Below, piece after piece: positions 1 through 6,693 of a DNA stretch of 13,286 nucleotides. The position numbers were made by a program, and so were the translations under genes. Below the pieces are notes generated by a model, which saw nothing but the letters and a program-made list of their open reading frames with translations, did not search any database and was not told the DNA's origin. This stretch comes from an uncultured Collinsella sp. (GTDB lineage: Bacteria; Actinomycetota; Coriobacteriia; Coriobacteriales; Coriobacteriaceae), in NCBI GenBank assembly GCA_902470895.1, contig CABRID010000056.1, positions 1 to 13,286 on the forward strand. The letters run 5' to 3'. How positions within the stretch are numbered: the first letter of the stretch is position 1; each line of letters begins with the position of its first letter.

Positions 1-3
1 GAC

Positions 4-29
4 GGAAAGCACATTAAGTGCTTTCCTTT
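4..29 (+). terminator. Perfect hairpin at left edge, possible terminator
   Basis: A perfect 9-bp inverted repeat (GGAAAGCAC / GTGCTTTCC, loop ATTAA) is followed on the plus strand by a short CTTTG stretch. It could terminate a plus-strand gene lying left of the window. The U-tract is weak and the upstream gene is not visible, so this may instead be part of a larger structured element covering 1-180. Confidence 0.35.
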
Positions 30-200
30 GCGTGCGGAACTCGCGACAAACTTAACCCCCGCCCTCAGCCCCGGAGACCCTCCCTGCCGTCACTTTGTCC
101 AAACAGTTCTTGCTCCTCGCCGCTTCCGCGGCTCGAGGTCCCCGTTCTCCGCGGTGGGGTTGGTCTGATTATTCTTGTTGAAACTCCGCCTTTGGCTCAT
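30..200. other. C-rich structured non-coding stretch
   Basis: No convincing gene is seen here. The plus strand is strongly pyrimidine-rich. Read on the minus strand it contains a compact hairpin at 114-137: an outer CCTC/GAGG pairing, a two-base GA bulge, and a GCCGC/GCGGC stem closed by a GGAA (GNRA-type) tetraloop. Two CCGCGG palindromes lie at 126-131 and 149-154. The open frame through this stretch on the plus strand has a Pro/Ser/Arg-rich, low-complexity product and no ribosome binding site. The stretch could be a structured RNA or an interspersed intergenic repeat, but nothing here allows a family name. Confidence 0.35.
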
Positions 201-238
201 AAAAAACGGGAGATGCGATTTTACATCCCCCGTTTTTG
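201..238 (-). terminator. Bidirectional intrinsic terminator after the phosphoesterase
   Basis: A long stem runs from an A-tract plus CGGG through GATG, with its partner CATC, CCCG and a T-tract, and an 8-base loop. One G-T wobble interrupts it. T-tracts follow the stem on both strands, so it can stop transcription from either side. It starts seven bases after the phosphoesterase stop codon, which makes it the natural end of that transcript. Confidence 0.8.
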
Positions 239-244
239 TTGCGG

Positions 245-712
245 TTAGTCTAGGTCAATAAACTTGGTGCTTATGATCTTGCCGTCTTTGACGAGCATTC
301 TGGCCATGGTGGGGCCTCGGGTGCCTCTGGGGTAGCTGGCGCTGCCCGGGTTGAGAACTAAGCAGCGGCCCACTTGGGCTTCTTTGGTTACGTGGGTGTG
401 GCCGTTGATGGCTACGTCTACGGATCCCACCGGAAGGTCTTCGCGGTAGTGGGCTACGGCGAACTTGAGTCCTTCGTAGGTAAAGAGCGCAAGACGGTCT
501 ACATCGGGGCCGTAGTCGCGGTAGTAATCGTTGTTGCCCAGTACGGCCCGCACGGGGGCGATGGTGCATAGGTGCTCGTAGTCCATCTCTGACGTGAGGT
601 CGCCGGCGTGGATAATCAGGTCTGCGCCCTCAAGCTCATCCAGGAGCGCAGGCGAAAGATAGCCGTGGGTGTCCGAGATGATGTCGATACGCTTGGCGCT
701 TGCACTGTTCAT
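245..712 (-). CDS. YfcE/MJ0936-type metallophosphoesterase
   Basis: The 155-residue product carries the full set of calcineurin-like phosphoesterase motifs: DIISDTHG with D14 and H16, AGD with D38, GNND with N60, a histidine at 88, and GHTH at 104-107. This size and motif order fit the small YfcE/MJ0936 family of dinuclear-metal phosphodiesterases, which hydrolyse model phosphodiesters in vitro; the natural substrate is generally unknown. It should be a soluble cytoplasmic protein with no signal peptide. I chose the ATG at 710-712 because a GGAAGG ribosome binding site (719-724) precedes it at good spacing and the conserved fold begins a few residues in. The frame is open further upstream, to 931, but that extension runs through the preceding terminator and into the regulator gene. 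It is a stand-alone gene between two terminators. The family assignment is firm; the substrate is not known. Confidence 0.9.
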   Translation of the reverse strand: MNSASAKRIDIISDTHGYLSPALLDELEGADLIIHAGDLTSEMDYEHLCTIAPVRAVLGNNDYYRDYGPDVDRLALFTYEGLKFAVAHYREDLPVGSVDVAINGHTHVTKEAQVGRCLVLNPGSASYPRGTRGPTMARMLVKDGKIISTKFIDLD

Positions 713-718
713 GGGATC

Positions 719-724
719 CCTTCC
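719..724 (-). promoter_or_regulatory. Ribosome binding site fixing the phosphoesterase start
   Basis: GGAAGG on the minus strand, six bases before the ATG at 710-712. It decides the start in favour of the 155-residue product over longer readings of the same frame. Confidence 0.7.
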
Positions 725-751
725 GCAAAAAACGATTCGGCAGATACATAC

Positions 752-801
752 AAAAAGGCCCCACGGCTCCGCAGACGATGGGTCTACAGGGCTGCGGGGC
801 C
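752..801 (-). terminator. Long intrinsic terminator after LytTR regulator 1
   Basis: On the minus strand a roughly 20-bp stem (GGCCCC base, two mismatches, a few G-T pairs, loop CCATC) is followed by TTTTTG. It sits just past the stop codon of the regulator at 808 and ends only about 27 bases before the ribosome binding site of the phosphoesterase. Any transcript reaching the phosphoesterase must therefore either read through it or start in the short A/T-rich gap at 725-751. Confidence 0.85.
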
Positions 802-807
802 AGTGTG

Positions 808-1524
808 CTAGAGACTCAGAGCCTTCTTGAGCGGCACGACGCGGCGGCGCGAAACCGGCACGCGTTCGTCGACGCCCGTAATGCCCAGCTGGATGGTGCC
901 CGAGGGCACCGTCTCCACATCCGTGACGCACGCCAAGTTGACGATATAGCGGCGGTGAACACGGAAGAAGCCAAAGTCGCAGAGCTTGGCCTCAAACTGC
1001 GCCAGCGAGGTCGTCGACAAAAAGCGATCATCGACGGTATAGATGCAGGAGTAATCGTCCTTGGCCATGATAAAGCGAATATCGTCCACGGGAATGAGCA
1101 CCTTGCGGCCGCCCTTTTCCACCGGGATACGCTCGATGGTCACCTTGCTGTCCGTAACCGGCTTGGCGCGTTGCATGACCTTCTCGATCGCGCGATCCAA
1201 GCGAGCTTCTTCGACCGGCTTCATCAGATAATCGACGGCATCCACGTCGAATGCCTCGACCGCATGGTCACTATACGCAGTCACAAACACGATCGCCGGC
1301 GGATTTTTGAGCTTATGCAGCGCCTCGGCAAGTTGCAGGCCCGAGGCACCGGGCATCGAGATATCGAGAAACACGACATCCACGCGGCTTTCCATAAGCA
1401 TCTCGATGGCGGAGCGGACGCTCGACGCCTCCGTGATCGTGCCGATCTTGCCCGTTTGCTCGAGCAGGAAGCGAAGCTCCGAGCGAGCCGGCGCCTCATC
1501 ATCCACAATCATCGCACGCAGCAT
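808..1524 (-). CDS. LytTR-family response regulator 1
   Basis: A 238-residue response regulator with an N-terminal receiver domain (about 1-120) and a C-terminal LytTR DNA-binding domain (about 128-235). Receiver residues are intact: the acidic pair D8/D9, phosphoacceptor D54 in FLDISMPG, T82, and K102 in DYLMKP. The LytTR part shows the typical FFRVHRRYIVNL and VPVSRRR segments. LytTR proteins bind short direct repeats and usually activate transcription. I start at the ATG at 1522-1524, with AAAGG ten bases upstream. A TTG at 1543-1545 in the same frame would add seven residues, which is less likely. It follows sensor kinase 1 after a 72-base gap and is its evident partner. A terminator follows. 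Close paralogue of the regulator at 6694-7428. Target genes cannot be read from the window. Confidence 0.93.
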   Translation of the reverse strand: MLRAMIVDDEAPARSELRFLLEQTGKIGTITEASSVRSAIEMLMESRVDVVFLDISMPGASGLQLAEALHKLKNPPAIVFVTAYSDHAVEAFDVDAVDYLMKPVEEARLDRAIEKVMQRAKPVTDSKVTIERIPVEKGGRKVLIPVDDIRFIMAKDDYSCIYTVDDRFLSTTSLAQFEAKLCDFGFFRVHRRYIVNLACVTDVETVPSGTIQLGITGVDERVPVSRRRVVPLKKALSL

Positions 1525-1549
1525 AGGGATAAAACCTTTCGTCAACTAA

Positions 1550-1587
1550 CTACGCCGGGCATCCGTCGCATGACGTTGAGCCCGTAG
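1550..1587 (-). other. Intercistronic hairpin between kinase 1 and regulator 1
   Basis: The gap between the two genes can fold: an outer CTAC/GTAG plus GGGC/GCCC stem with a three-base bulge encloses a second small hairpin (CGTC, loop GCAT, GACG). On the minus strand it is not followed by a U-tract, so it is not a typical terminator there. It may affect mRNA processing or the relative amounts of kinase and regulator. The pairing is visible; the role is inference. Confidence 0.4.
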
Positions 1588-1596
1588 CCTTTTATT

Positions 1597-2940
1597 TTAC
1601 TCTTGAATGTCGAAGATGCTCTCTGACAAATCAAGATGAAGGAGCACTTTGGTGCCCTTGCCCGGCGCCGATTCGACACGCGTATAGGAGTGCGGCCCAT
1701 AAAAGCGATGGATGCGCTCCGAAATATTGTGCATGGCCACACCGGCGCCGCCACCCTGGGGAGAGCTGGCGTCGGGACGGGCAGAACGCTCGTCAAACAG
1801 TCTGGCGGCGGTACCCTCATCCATGCCCACGCCATTATCGGCCACGGCAATCAAGATTGCATCCTCGCCGTCTTGGTGAACGGTCACGTCGATCCTCAGG
1901 GCGTCGTCATCGCCCATACCATGACGTACGGCGTTCTCGACAATCGGCTGGATCACGAACGCCGGCACCAGCGTATCTTCCACGTCCTCGGACACATCGA
2001 ACGTCGCAAGCACGCGATCCTCGCCAAAGCGGGCCTTCTCAAAGGTAAGGTAGCGCTTGGTCTGTGCGACCTCGCGCGAGACCGGAATAAGCGATCCCGA
2101 GTTGTCGAGCGTAGCACGATAGAACGATGAGAACTCACGAAGCAGTTCACGGGCCCGCAGCGGGTCGGTGCGCGTAAACGATGCAATGGTGTTCAGCGTG
2201 TTGAACAGGAAGTGCGGGTTAATCTGCGCCTGCAGCGCACGCACCTCGGCGCGCGCCGTGAGTTCCTTTTGCACCTCGAGCTCGTGGATGGCGAGCTGCG
2301 TGGACAAGATCTCGGCAAAGCCCGAGGCAAGCGCATACTGGGTACGGTCGACGGCGCGCGGGGTCTTGTAGTAGAACTTGAGCGTGCCGACGGTACGATC
2401 GCCCACCTTGATGGGGGCGATAATGCCGGCGGGGACTTGGTTGTGCGAGCCGTCCGAGCCCACGACATCCACCATACGGTTGAACGACTGCACGATGCCA
2501 TGTTCGATAACGTAGCGTGTGGCAAGCGTGTGGATGGGAGTATCGGGCAGCAGTTTTTCCTCAAACTCGCCCGCGCAGGCAAGCACGTTGTCCTCGTCGG
2601 TGATGGCCACCGTCATGGCGCGCGTCTCGGGCAAAATGCGCCGGCACACCAAACGCGCCGACTCCTGCGTCAGACCGCCCTTAATGTCCTCGAGCATGGC
2701 CGAGGCCACCGAGAGCGTCTCCTCGGTGTACTGGGAGCGCACCGAATCGGGATTGAGCGTCAAAAAGATAAAGATGCACAGAAAGATGCACAGCAGCGCG
2801 CAGGCAATCACCGTGGCGATCGGCTCGATACCGGTCACCAAGGCAAAAATAAAGTACACCAGCACGCAAATGGCGCAGGCAACGGCAATGATGCGAAAGA
2901 TTGATATTGAACTATCGCGCTGGGCGCGGCGGTCGATCAT
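1597..2940 (-). CDS. LytS-type sensor histidine kinase 1 (two membrane helices, GAF-like)
   Basis: The 447-residue product has two N-terminal membrane helices (about 12-35 and 39-62) with almost no loop between them. A GAF-like sensor region follows (about 70-215, including VPAGIIAPIKVGDRTVGTLKFYY), then a LytS/YehU-type kinase core. The phosphoacceptor H243 lies in QINPHFLFNTLN, the N box is QPIVENAVRHG (N336), the ATP-lid motif is DNGVGM (368-373), and a glycine-rich stretch lies at 396-400. Classical LytS proteins carry a larger multi-helix 5TMR-LYT domain; here only two helices remain. The ATG at 2938-2940 overlaps the glycosyltransferase stop as ATGA, implying translational coupling, and no separate ribosome binding site is needed. 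It signals to the LytTR regulator at 808-1524. The stimulus is unknown; the GAF-like part or the membrane helices could sense it. Confidence 0.92.
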   Translation of the reverse strand: MIDRRAQRDSSISIFRIIAVACAICVLVYFIFALVTGIEPIATVIACALLCIFLCIFIFLTLNPDSVRSQYTEETLSVASAMLEDIKGGLTQESARLVCRRILPETRAMTVAITDEDNVLACAGEFEEKLLPDTPIHTLATRYVIEHGIVQSFNRMVDVVGSDGSHNQVPAGIIAPIKVGDRTVGTLKFYYKTPRAVDRTQYALASGFAEILSTQLAIHELEVQKELTARAEVRALQAQINPHFLFNTLNTIASFTRTDPLRARELLREFSSFYRATLDNSGSLIPVSREVAQTKRYLTFEKARFGEDRVLATFDVSEDVEDTLVPAFVIQPIVENAVRHGMGDDDALRIDVTVHQDGEDAILIAVADNGVGMDEGTAARLFDERSARPDASSPQGGGAGVAMHNISERIHRFYGPHSYTRVESAPGKGTKVLLHLDLSESIFDIQE

Positions 2941-4124
2941 TCGGCCCCCTCCAGGATACTGATCAGTTGTGCGTCACGCCAAAGCCCGTCCATGATCTTG
3001 GGCCAAAAGCTCTGGAAACGCAGGTAGCTTGCAGCGTTTTGGCGCGCATAGACCTTTGCCTCGTCGATACCATGGCGCCAGATGCGCAGGTAGCCCTCAT
3101 GCTCGCGGGTAAACACGCTGCGGACCATAGCGGTCTTGCGCACGCGGTCGTCGAGCTCGCGCGAAATCCACGGGCCCGGGTAGGGCATGAGCGATGCCGC
3201 CGTAACGGGAATGAGCTCCTTTTGATGCGCGGCGAATGTCAACTTGGCCCGTTCGTAGTACCAACGGTATACATCCTGCATAAAGCGCGGTGAGCGCTTT
3301 TCTGACTCCGGAGGCAGATGGCGCACGGTCCACTCGTTATCGAACCACACGTCGTAGCCAAACATGCGCATGTTAAAGAGGTAATCCAAGTCCTCGCCGC
3401 GGGTGATAAACGGGTCAAAGGCCACACGCGTAAAGGCGCGGGCGTGCAGGGCCATCAGGCCGCCGCACACGTAGTTGGAGCGCGAGATGCGGGTGCCCGA
3501 GAGCGCCTTTTTCATCCAACGGTTGAACTCGATGCGCTTGGTCCACCAACGATGGCAGATGCCCGCCTTGTCCGTGGGAGCCAGCGGCGAGCCGTCGCGA
3601 TCGTAGAAATAGCCGCTCTTGACCAAGATCGGCAAGCCCTGACGCGTCTGCTGCCCCAACGCATAGGTCGCGCGCTTCATAAAGTCGGCGTCGATGACAG
3701 TCTCATCGTCATCCAAGAAGATAACCGCGTCATGCCCCAGCACAGCGGCGCAGGCTAGCCCCATATTGCGGATGGCACCGTAGCCTCGCAGGCTCACGCA
3801 CTCGCCCGAACCCTTGGGCGCGATCTGAGCAACCCGGTCTGCGATGCGCGAGGCCTGGGTGTTGGTGACAACGGTGACCTTGAGCGTGGGATGCGCGTCG
3901 ACAATCTCGTGCACGCGCAGCGACACATCGGCTGTGGCAGAAACGGGACAGACCACCAAAAGGATGATGCGCGGGATGTCACGTACCTGCTCAAGCGAGG
4001 CCAGGCAGCGGTCGAGTTCGGGATTGTCGGCGTTGAGTCGCGTCGAATGGTCATAGGTGCCAGGGGCGTTTGCGCAAGCGTCATCGCCCGCCCAATACGT
4101 TGGAATCACGACCGTGGCGTTCAT
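2937..4124 (-). CDS. GT-A fold glycosyltransferase, family 2-like
   Basis: A 395-residue soluble protein beginning with a typical GT-A strand (VVIPTYW). The nucleotide-sugar/metal DXD-like motif is FLDDDE (D138-D140). A second acidic motif, TRGEDLDYLFNMRMFG with E244/D245, occupies the position of the catalytic base region, and WTVRHLPPE follows at 265-273. The last 120 residues are helical and rich in aromatic and basic residues; no membrane segment is seen. It should transfer a sugar from a nucleotide sugar to an unknown acceptor in the cytoplasm. The ATG at 4122-4124 has a strong GGAGGG site six bases upstream. It is the first gene of a unit with sensor kinase 1 and regulator 1, and its stop codon overlaps the kinase start. 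A terminator hairpin lies just before its ribosome binding site. The fold is confident; the donor, acceptor and exact family are not. Confidence 0.85.
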   Translation of the reverse strand: MNATVVIPTYWAGDDACANAPGTYDHSTRLNADNPELDRCLASLEQVRDIPRIILLVVCPVSATADVSLRVHEIVDAHPTLKVTVVTNTQASRIADRVAQIAPKGSGECVSLRGYGAIRNMGLACAAVLGHDAVIFLDDDETVIDADFMKRATYALGQQTRQGLPILVKSGYFYDRDGSPLAPTDKAGICHRWWTKRIEFNRWMKKALSGTRISRSNYVCGGLMALHARAFTRVAFDPFITRGEDLDYLFNMRMFGYDVWFDNEWTVRHLPPESEKRSPRFMQDVYRWYYERAKLTFAAHQKELIPVTAASLMPYPGPWISRELDDRVRKTAMVRSVFTREHEGYLRIWRHGIDEAKVYARQNAASYLRFQSFWPKIMDGLWRDAQLISILEGAE

Positions 4125-4130
4125 GCCTTA

Positions 4131-4138
4131 CCCTCCCT
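4131..4138 (-). promoter_or_regulatory. Ribosome binding site of the glycosyltransferase
   Basis: AGGGAGGG on the minus strand, six bases before the ATG. It is notable because it lies only eight bases beyond the U-tract of the upstream terminator hairpin, so an RNA starting upstream would carry the hairpin next to this site. Confidence 0.7.
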
Positions 4139-4145
4139 GCAACAC

Positions 4146-4181
4146 AAAAACGGGGCGCCGCCAAACACAGGCGACGCCCCG
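4146..4181 (-). terminator. Strong intrinsic terminator after the UMF1 transporter
   Basis: On the minus strand a 12-bp stem (CGGGGCG, one G-T pair, CGCC, and partners) with a TGTGTTT loop is followed by TTTTTG. It ends the transcript of the transporter gene (stop at 4296). It also lies in what would be the leader of the glycosyltransferase-kinase-regulator unit, because no space remains for a promoter between it and the glycosyltransferase start. Confidence 0.88.
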
Positions 4182-4295
4182 CGACCTAGCTGATTCCATC
4201 ATACCCACTTGGGCAAATCATTGCTCGCAAGTCGCAATGTTTATTGCGGATAACCCCAAAAGAGTACCGTGGACAGGCACAATAGCCGCTCGCTC

Positions 4296-5555
4296 CTATG
4301 CGGCATGCTCTGCCGCCCGAGTCATGCGGGACAGGCGGACCAGCAGCATAAAGCCAACGATCAGCAGCACGCCAATGGAAAGGACGCCCAGCGACGGGTT
4401 GCCGGTCAGCGAGGTGACGACCGACACTAGGAAAGTGCCCATGACGCTTGCATAGCGACCGAAGATGTCAAAGAAGCCGTAGTACTCGTTGGACTTTTCC
4501 TTGGGGATAATGCGACCAAAGTAGCTACGGCTAAGCGCCTGCACGCCGCCCTGGAACAGGCCGACCATAATGGCAAGCACCCAGAATTCAAAGGCGGTCT
4601 TTAGGAAGAACGCGGCGAACAGCACAATGCCCATGTAGGCGGCGACCGCCACCAGGATCATGTTGAGCGTGCCCACGCGTCCGGCAAGCTTGCCGTAGAT
4701 GATGGCGGACGGAAAGGCCACGAACTGCGTGACGAGCAGCGCCAGGACCAACTGGGTCGAATCGATGCCCAAGGCCGATCCGTAACTGGTGGCCATGGAA
4801 ATGACCGTGTGCACACCGTCGATATAGAAGAAGAACGCGATCATGTAGACCAGCACGGTCTTGTTGTGGGCGATCTCGCGCATGGTGTGTCCGACCTCGG
4901 AGAACACACCGCCCACGATGCGGCCGATAGTGTCCTCAGGACCGCGCTCGCGACCGTACTTTTGCTTATAGGTGCGAATGAGCGGCAGGGTAAAGATGAG
5001 CCACCAGGCACCAGTGATGATAAACGACAGACGCGTTGCCAGCATGGTAGGGACGCCAAGAGCGGGGCCACCCATGATGAGCGCCAGGCAGATGACGAAC
5101 GGCACGGTGGAACCGATGTAGCCCCAGGCATAGCCCGAGCTGGACACGGCGTCCATGCGCTCGTCGGTGGTAATGTCGGGCAGCATGGCGTCGTAGAACG
5201 TCATAGAAGAGTTAAGGCCGATGGTGCACAGCACGTACACGGTCAAAAATGCCATGGCGGACATTGGGATAGCCTGCGCCAGGCAAAGCACCAGGCCCGT
5301 GAGGAAGAAGCCCAAGAAGAACTTGATCTTGTTGCCGGCATAGTCGGCAAGCGCGCCCAGAATGGGCATGAGCATGGCGATGACCAGCGAGGCGATCGTC
5401 TGCGCATTGCCCCAGGCGACCACCAGGTCGGCCGAGGAAGCACCGGTATTGATGGCGTTAAAGTAAATGGGCACCACCGAGGTATTGAGCAGCACGAGGG
5501 CCGAATTGCCCACATCATACATAACCCAGTTACGCTCGAGCTTGGTGTATTTCAT
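4296..5555 (-). CDS. UMF1 (Atg22-like) MFS transporter
   Basis: A 419-residue polytopic membrane protein with about 12 hydrophobic segments. It carries the hallmarks of the UMF1 family of the major facilitator superfamily: WVMYDVGNSAL near the N-terminus (YDxxNSA, 13-19), FYDAMLPDI (120-128), VQALSRSYFGRIIP (338-351) and EYYGFFDIFGR (357-367). Loop 2-3 carries the MFS motif GALADYAGNK. Yeast Atg22 exports amino acids from the vacuole; bacterial members are mostly uncharacterised, so the substrate is open. The ATG at 5553-5555 has GAAGGG nine bases upstream. The gap to the phospholipase-like gene (stop at 5657) is 101 bases with no clear terminator, so the two may be co-transcribed. A strong terminator follows. 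Length is normal for the family and nothing suggests damage. Confidence 0.9.
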   Translation of the reverse strand: MKYTKLERNWVMYDVGNSALVLLNTSVVPIYFNAINTGASSADLVVAWGNAQTIASLVIAMLMPILGALADYAGNKIKFFLGFFLTGLVLCLAQAIPMSAMAFLTVYVLCTIGLNSSMTFYDAMLPDITTDERMDAVSSSGYAWGYIGSTVPFVICLALIMGGPALGVPTMLATRLSFIITGAWWLIFTLPLIRTYKQKYGRERGPEDTIGRIVGGVFSEVGHTMREIAHNKTVLVYMIAFFFYIDGVHTVISMATSYGSALGIDSTQLVLALLVTQFVAFPSAIIYGKLAGRVGTLNMILVAVAAYMGIVLFAAFFLKTAFEFWVLAIMVGLFQGGVQALSRSYFGRIIPKEKSNEYYGFFDIFGRYASVMGTFLVSVVTSLTGNPSLGVLSIGVLLIVGFMLLVRLSRMTRAAEHAA

Positions 5556-5656
5556 GGACAGGGACCCTTCGTATTCGCCCGATATGCAGTTAGTTCATCG
5601 TACCCTAATTGTCCAGAACCGCCGGTAAGGATTCGGCAAAGGGGCACGCACGGGCC

Positions 5657-6601
5657 CTATTCCTCGCGGTCGAACTCCTCATCGGCTTCGAGCACGCGAC
5701 CGCTGTAGTTGACGTGACTGGTCACGGCATCCATGTCACCGGTCTCGATAAAACGTGCGACCGTGCACTCGTAATCGACCAGCGCGCGATCAAAGACCTC
5801 GGGGAAACTCTCGTTCGAGACCTCGTCGGTAAAGGGATTCTTCCATGTCAGATAGCCCAGGTTACCGGTGCGCTCGGGCAGCTCCGTCGTCACGCGATGG
5901 GCAAGGCCGTCGAGCAGCGAGTAGTCGTGCACCAAGCCCTCAACCAGCGAGATCGCGCGCGTCTTTACGGAGCCGGCCGGCTCAATCGCGCGGTAAAGTC
6001 GCTGCATATTGGCAACGGCAGCACCGTACTCCCCCGCCGGAATGTCAATGCCGTACACGCGTCCGGCAACATAGCTCATCAGCACGCCGGCCACGCGATT
6101 GATGCGATCGGTGGTGACGATCTCGCCCGCCGGCGGGTAATCGTCGACCGTAGCGCCGGCGCGTTTAAGCTGCAGCATCAGTACATCCAGGTCGCTCTCG
6201 ATCACGGCATGAACTTGACTGCTCGAATCCTCAAGCTCTGAGTCGGATTCCACGATGCCAAACTGTTGCTCATAGACAAAGGGATGGGCGTTGCGGTCGA
6301 GCACGTAATGAGACAGCAGGCCCAGCGCAAAAGCGCGACCCAAGCTGGCGTCGCGCGGCAGCAGATGCGACACGCCGTCGCGCAGGCACGCGAACTGGCG
6401 AGACATGCGCGACCGATGCATGACCTGCGCCAGCAGCGTGCAGTCGGAAACACGCGGTGTCAGAATGTGAAAGAAAAACGGGTCGGGGCCTTGGTTGCCC
6501 AAGATAAAGGCAATGCGCTCTTCATCGGACGTGATGACGCCCTGCGGAAGACGGTCGATGCTTTCCTCGCCAAACAGATGATGGGTGATAAGCGCGGGCA
6601 T
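5657..6601 (-). CDS. Zinc-dependent phospholipase C-like protein
   Basis: A 314-residue protein related to the Zn-dependent phospholipase C domain. It begins MPALITHHLF with H7/H8, then GNQGPDPFFFH (D40), then LLSHYVLDRNAHP (H98, D102, H106 in an HxxxDxxxH arrangement) and HAVIE (H131, E135). This spacing matches the metal-ligand pattern of clostridial-type phospholipase C, so the metal site looks complete. There is no signal peptide, unlike secreted toxins, and no C2-like membrane-binding domain, so it is probably cytoplasmic. It may act on phospholipid or another phosphate ester; the substrate is unknown. I start at the ATG at 6599-6601, with AAAGGA five bases upstream. An upstream in-frame ATG at 6629-6631 would add ten residues that overlap the ribosome binding site itself. 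It follows LytTR regulator 2 by 92 bases and has a possible promoter of its own. Confidence 0.83.
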   Translation of the reverse strand: MPALITHHLFGEESIDRLPQGVITSDEERIAFILGNQGPDPFFFHILTPRVSDCTLLAQVMHRSRMSRQFACLRDGVSHLLPRDASLGRAFALGLLSHYVLDRNAHPFVYEQQFGIVESDSELEDSSSQVHAVIESDLDVLMLQLKRAGATVDDYPPAGEIVTTDRINRVAGVLMSYVAGRVYGIDIPAGEYGAAVANMQRLYRAIEPAGSVKTRAISLVEGLVHDYSLLDGLAHRVTTELPERTGNLGYLTWKNPFTDEVSNESFPEVFDRALVDYECTVARFIETGDMDAVTSHVNYSGRVLEADEEFDREE

Positions 6602-6606
6602 AATGA

Positions 6607-6612
6607 TCCTTT
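6607..6612 (-). promoter_or_regulatory. Ribosome binding site fixing the phospholipase-like start
   Basis: AAAGGA on the minus strand, five bases before the ATG at 6599-6601. It excludes the start ten codons upstream and makes MPALITHH the true N-terminus, as expected for this family, whose first metal-binding histidines lie close to the N-terminus. Confidence 0.7.
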
Positions 6613-6633
6613 CGATTTCATTCGATGCCACCC

Positions 6634-6660
6634 ATTATGCCCACCGCGCGCCCATGCCAA
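6634..6660 (-). promoter_or_regulatory. Possible promoter for the phospholipase-like gene
   Basis: On the minus strand TTGGCA (6655-6660, one mismatch from TTGACA) and CATAAT (6634-6639, one mismatch from TATAAT) are separated by 15 bases, slightly short of the usual 16-18. It lies in the gap after regulator 2 and would give a short leader. The gene could therefore be expressed independently of the kinase/regulator unit. Confidence 0.4.
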
Positions 6661-6693
6661 ACCTGCGATGGTAAACGACGGCACGCAGACCGT

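Noticed and set aside
138..165. T-box-like ACCGCGG word on the minus strand near the left edge
   Set aside because: Only ACCGCGG matches; the preceding GGGTGG part of the T-box core is absent and no aminoacyl-tRNA synthetase or amino acid gene follows.
18..248. 76-codon plus-strand open frame at the left edge
   Set aside because: Pro/Ser/Arg-rich composition, no ribosome binding site, and it runs through a terminator stem. Better explained as non-coding structured DNA.
700..1587. Long plus-strand open frame of 295 codons opposite regulator 1
   Set aside because: It lies antisense to a receiver-LytTR gene with intact motifs, has no recognisable domain and no ribosome binding site. Long antisense frames are expected in high-G+C coding DNA.
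5587..5615. TGGACA with TAACTG at 17 bases as a promoter for the UMF1 transporter
   Set aside because: The -35 word is good but the -10 word is poor, and the gene may be read from the phospholipase-like gene upstream. Not strong enough to list as a feature.
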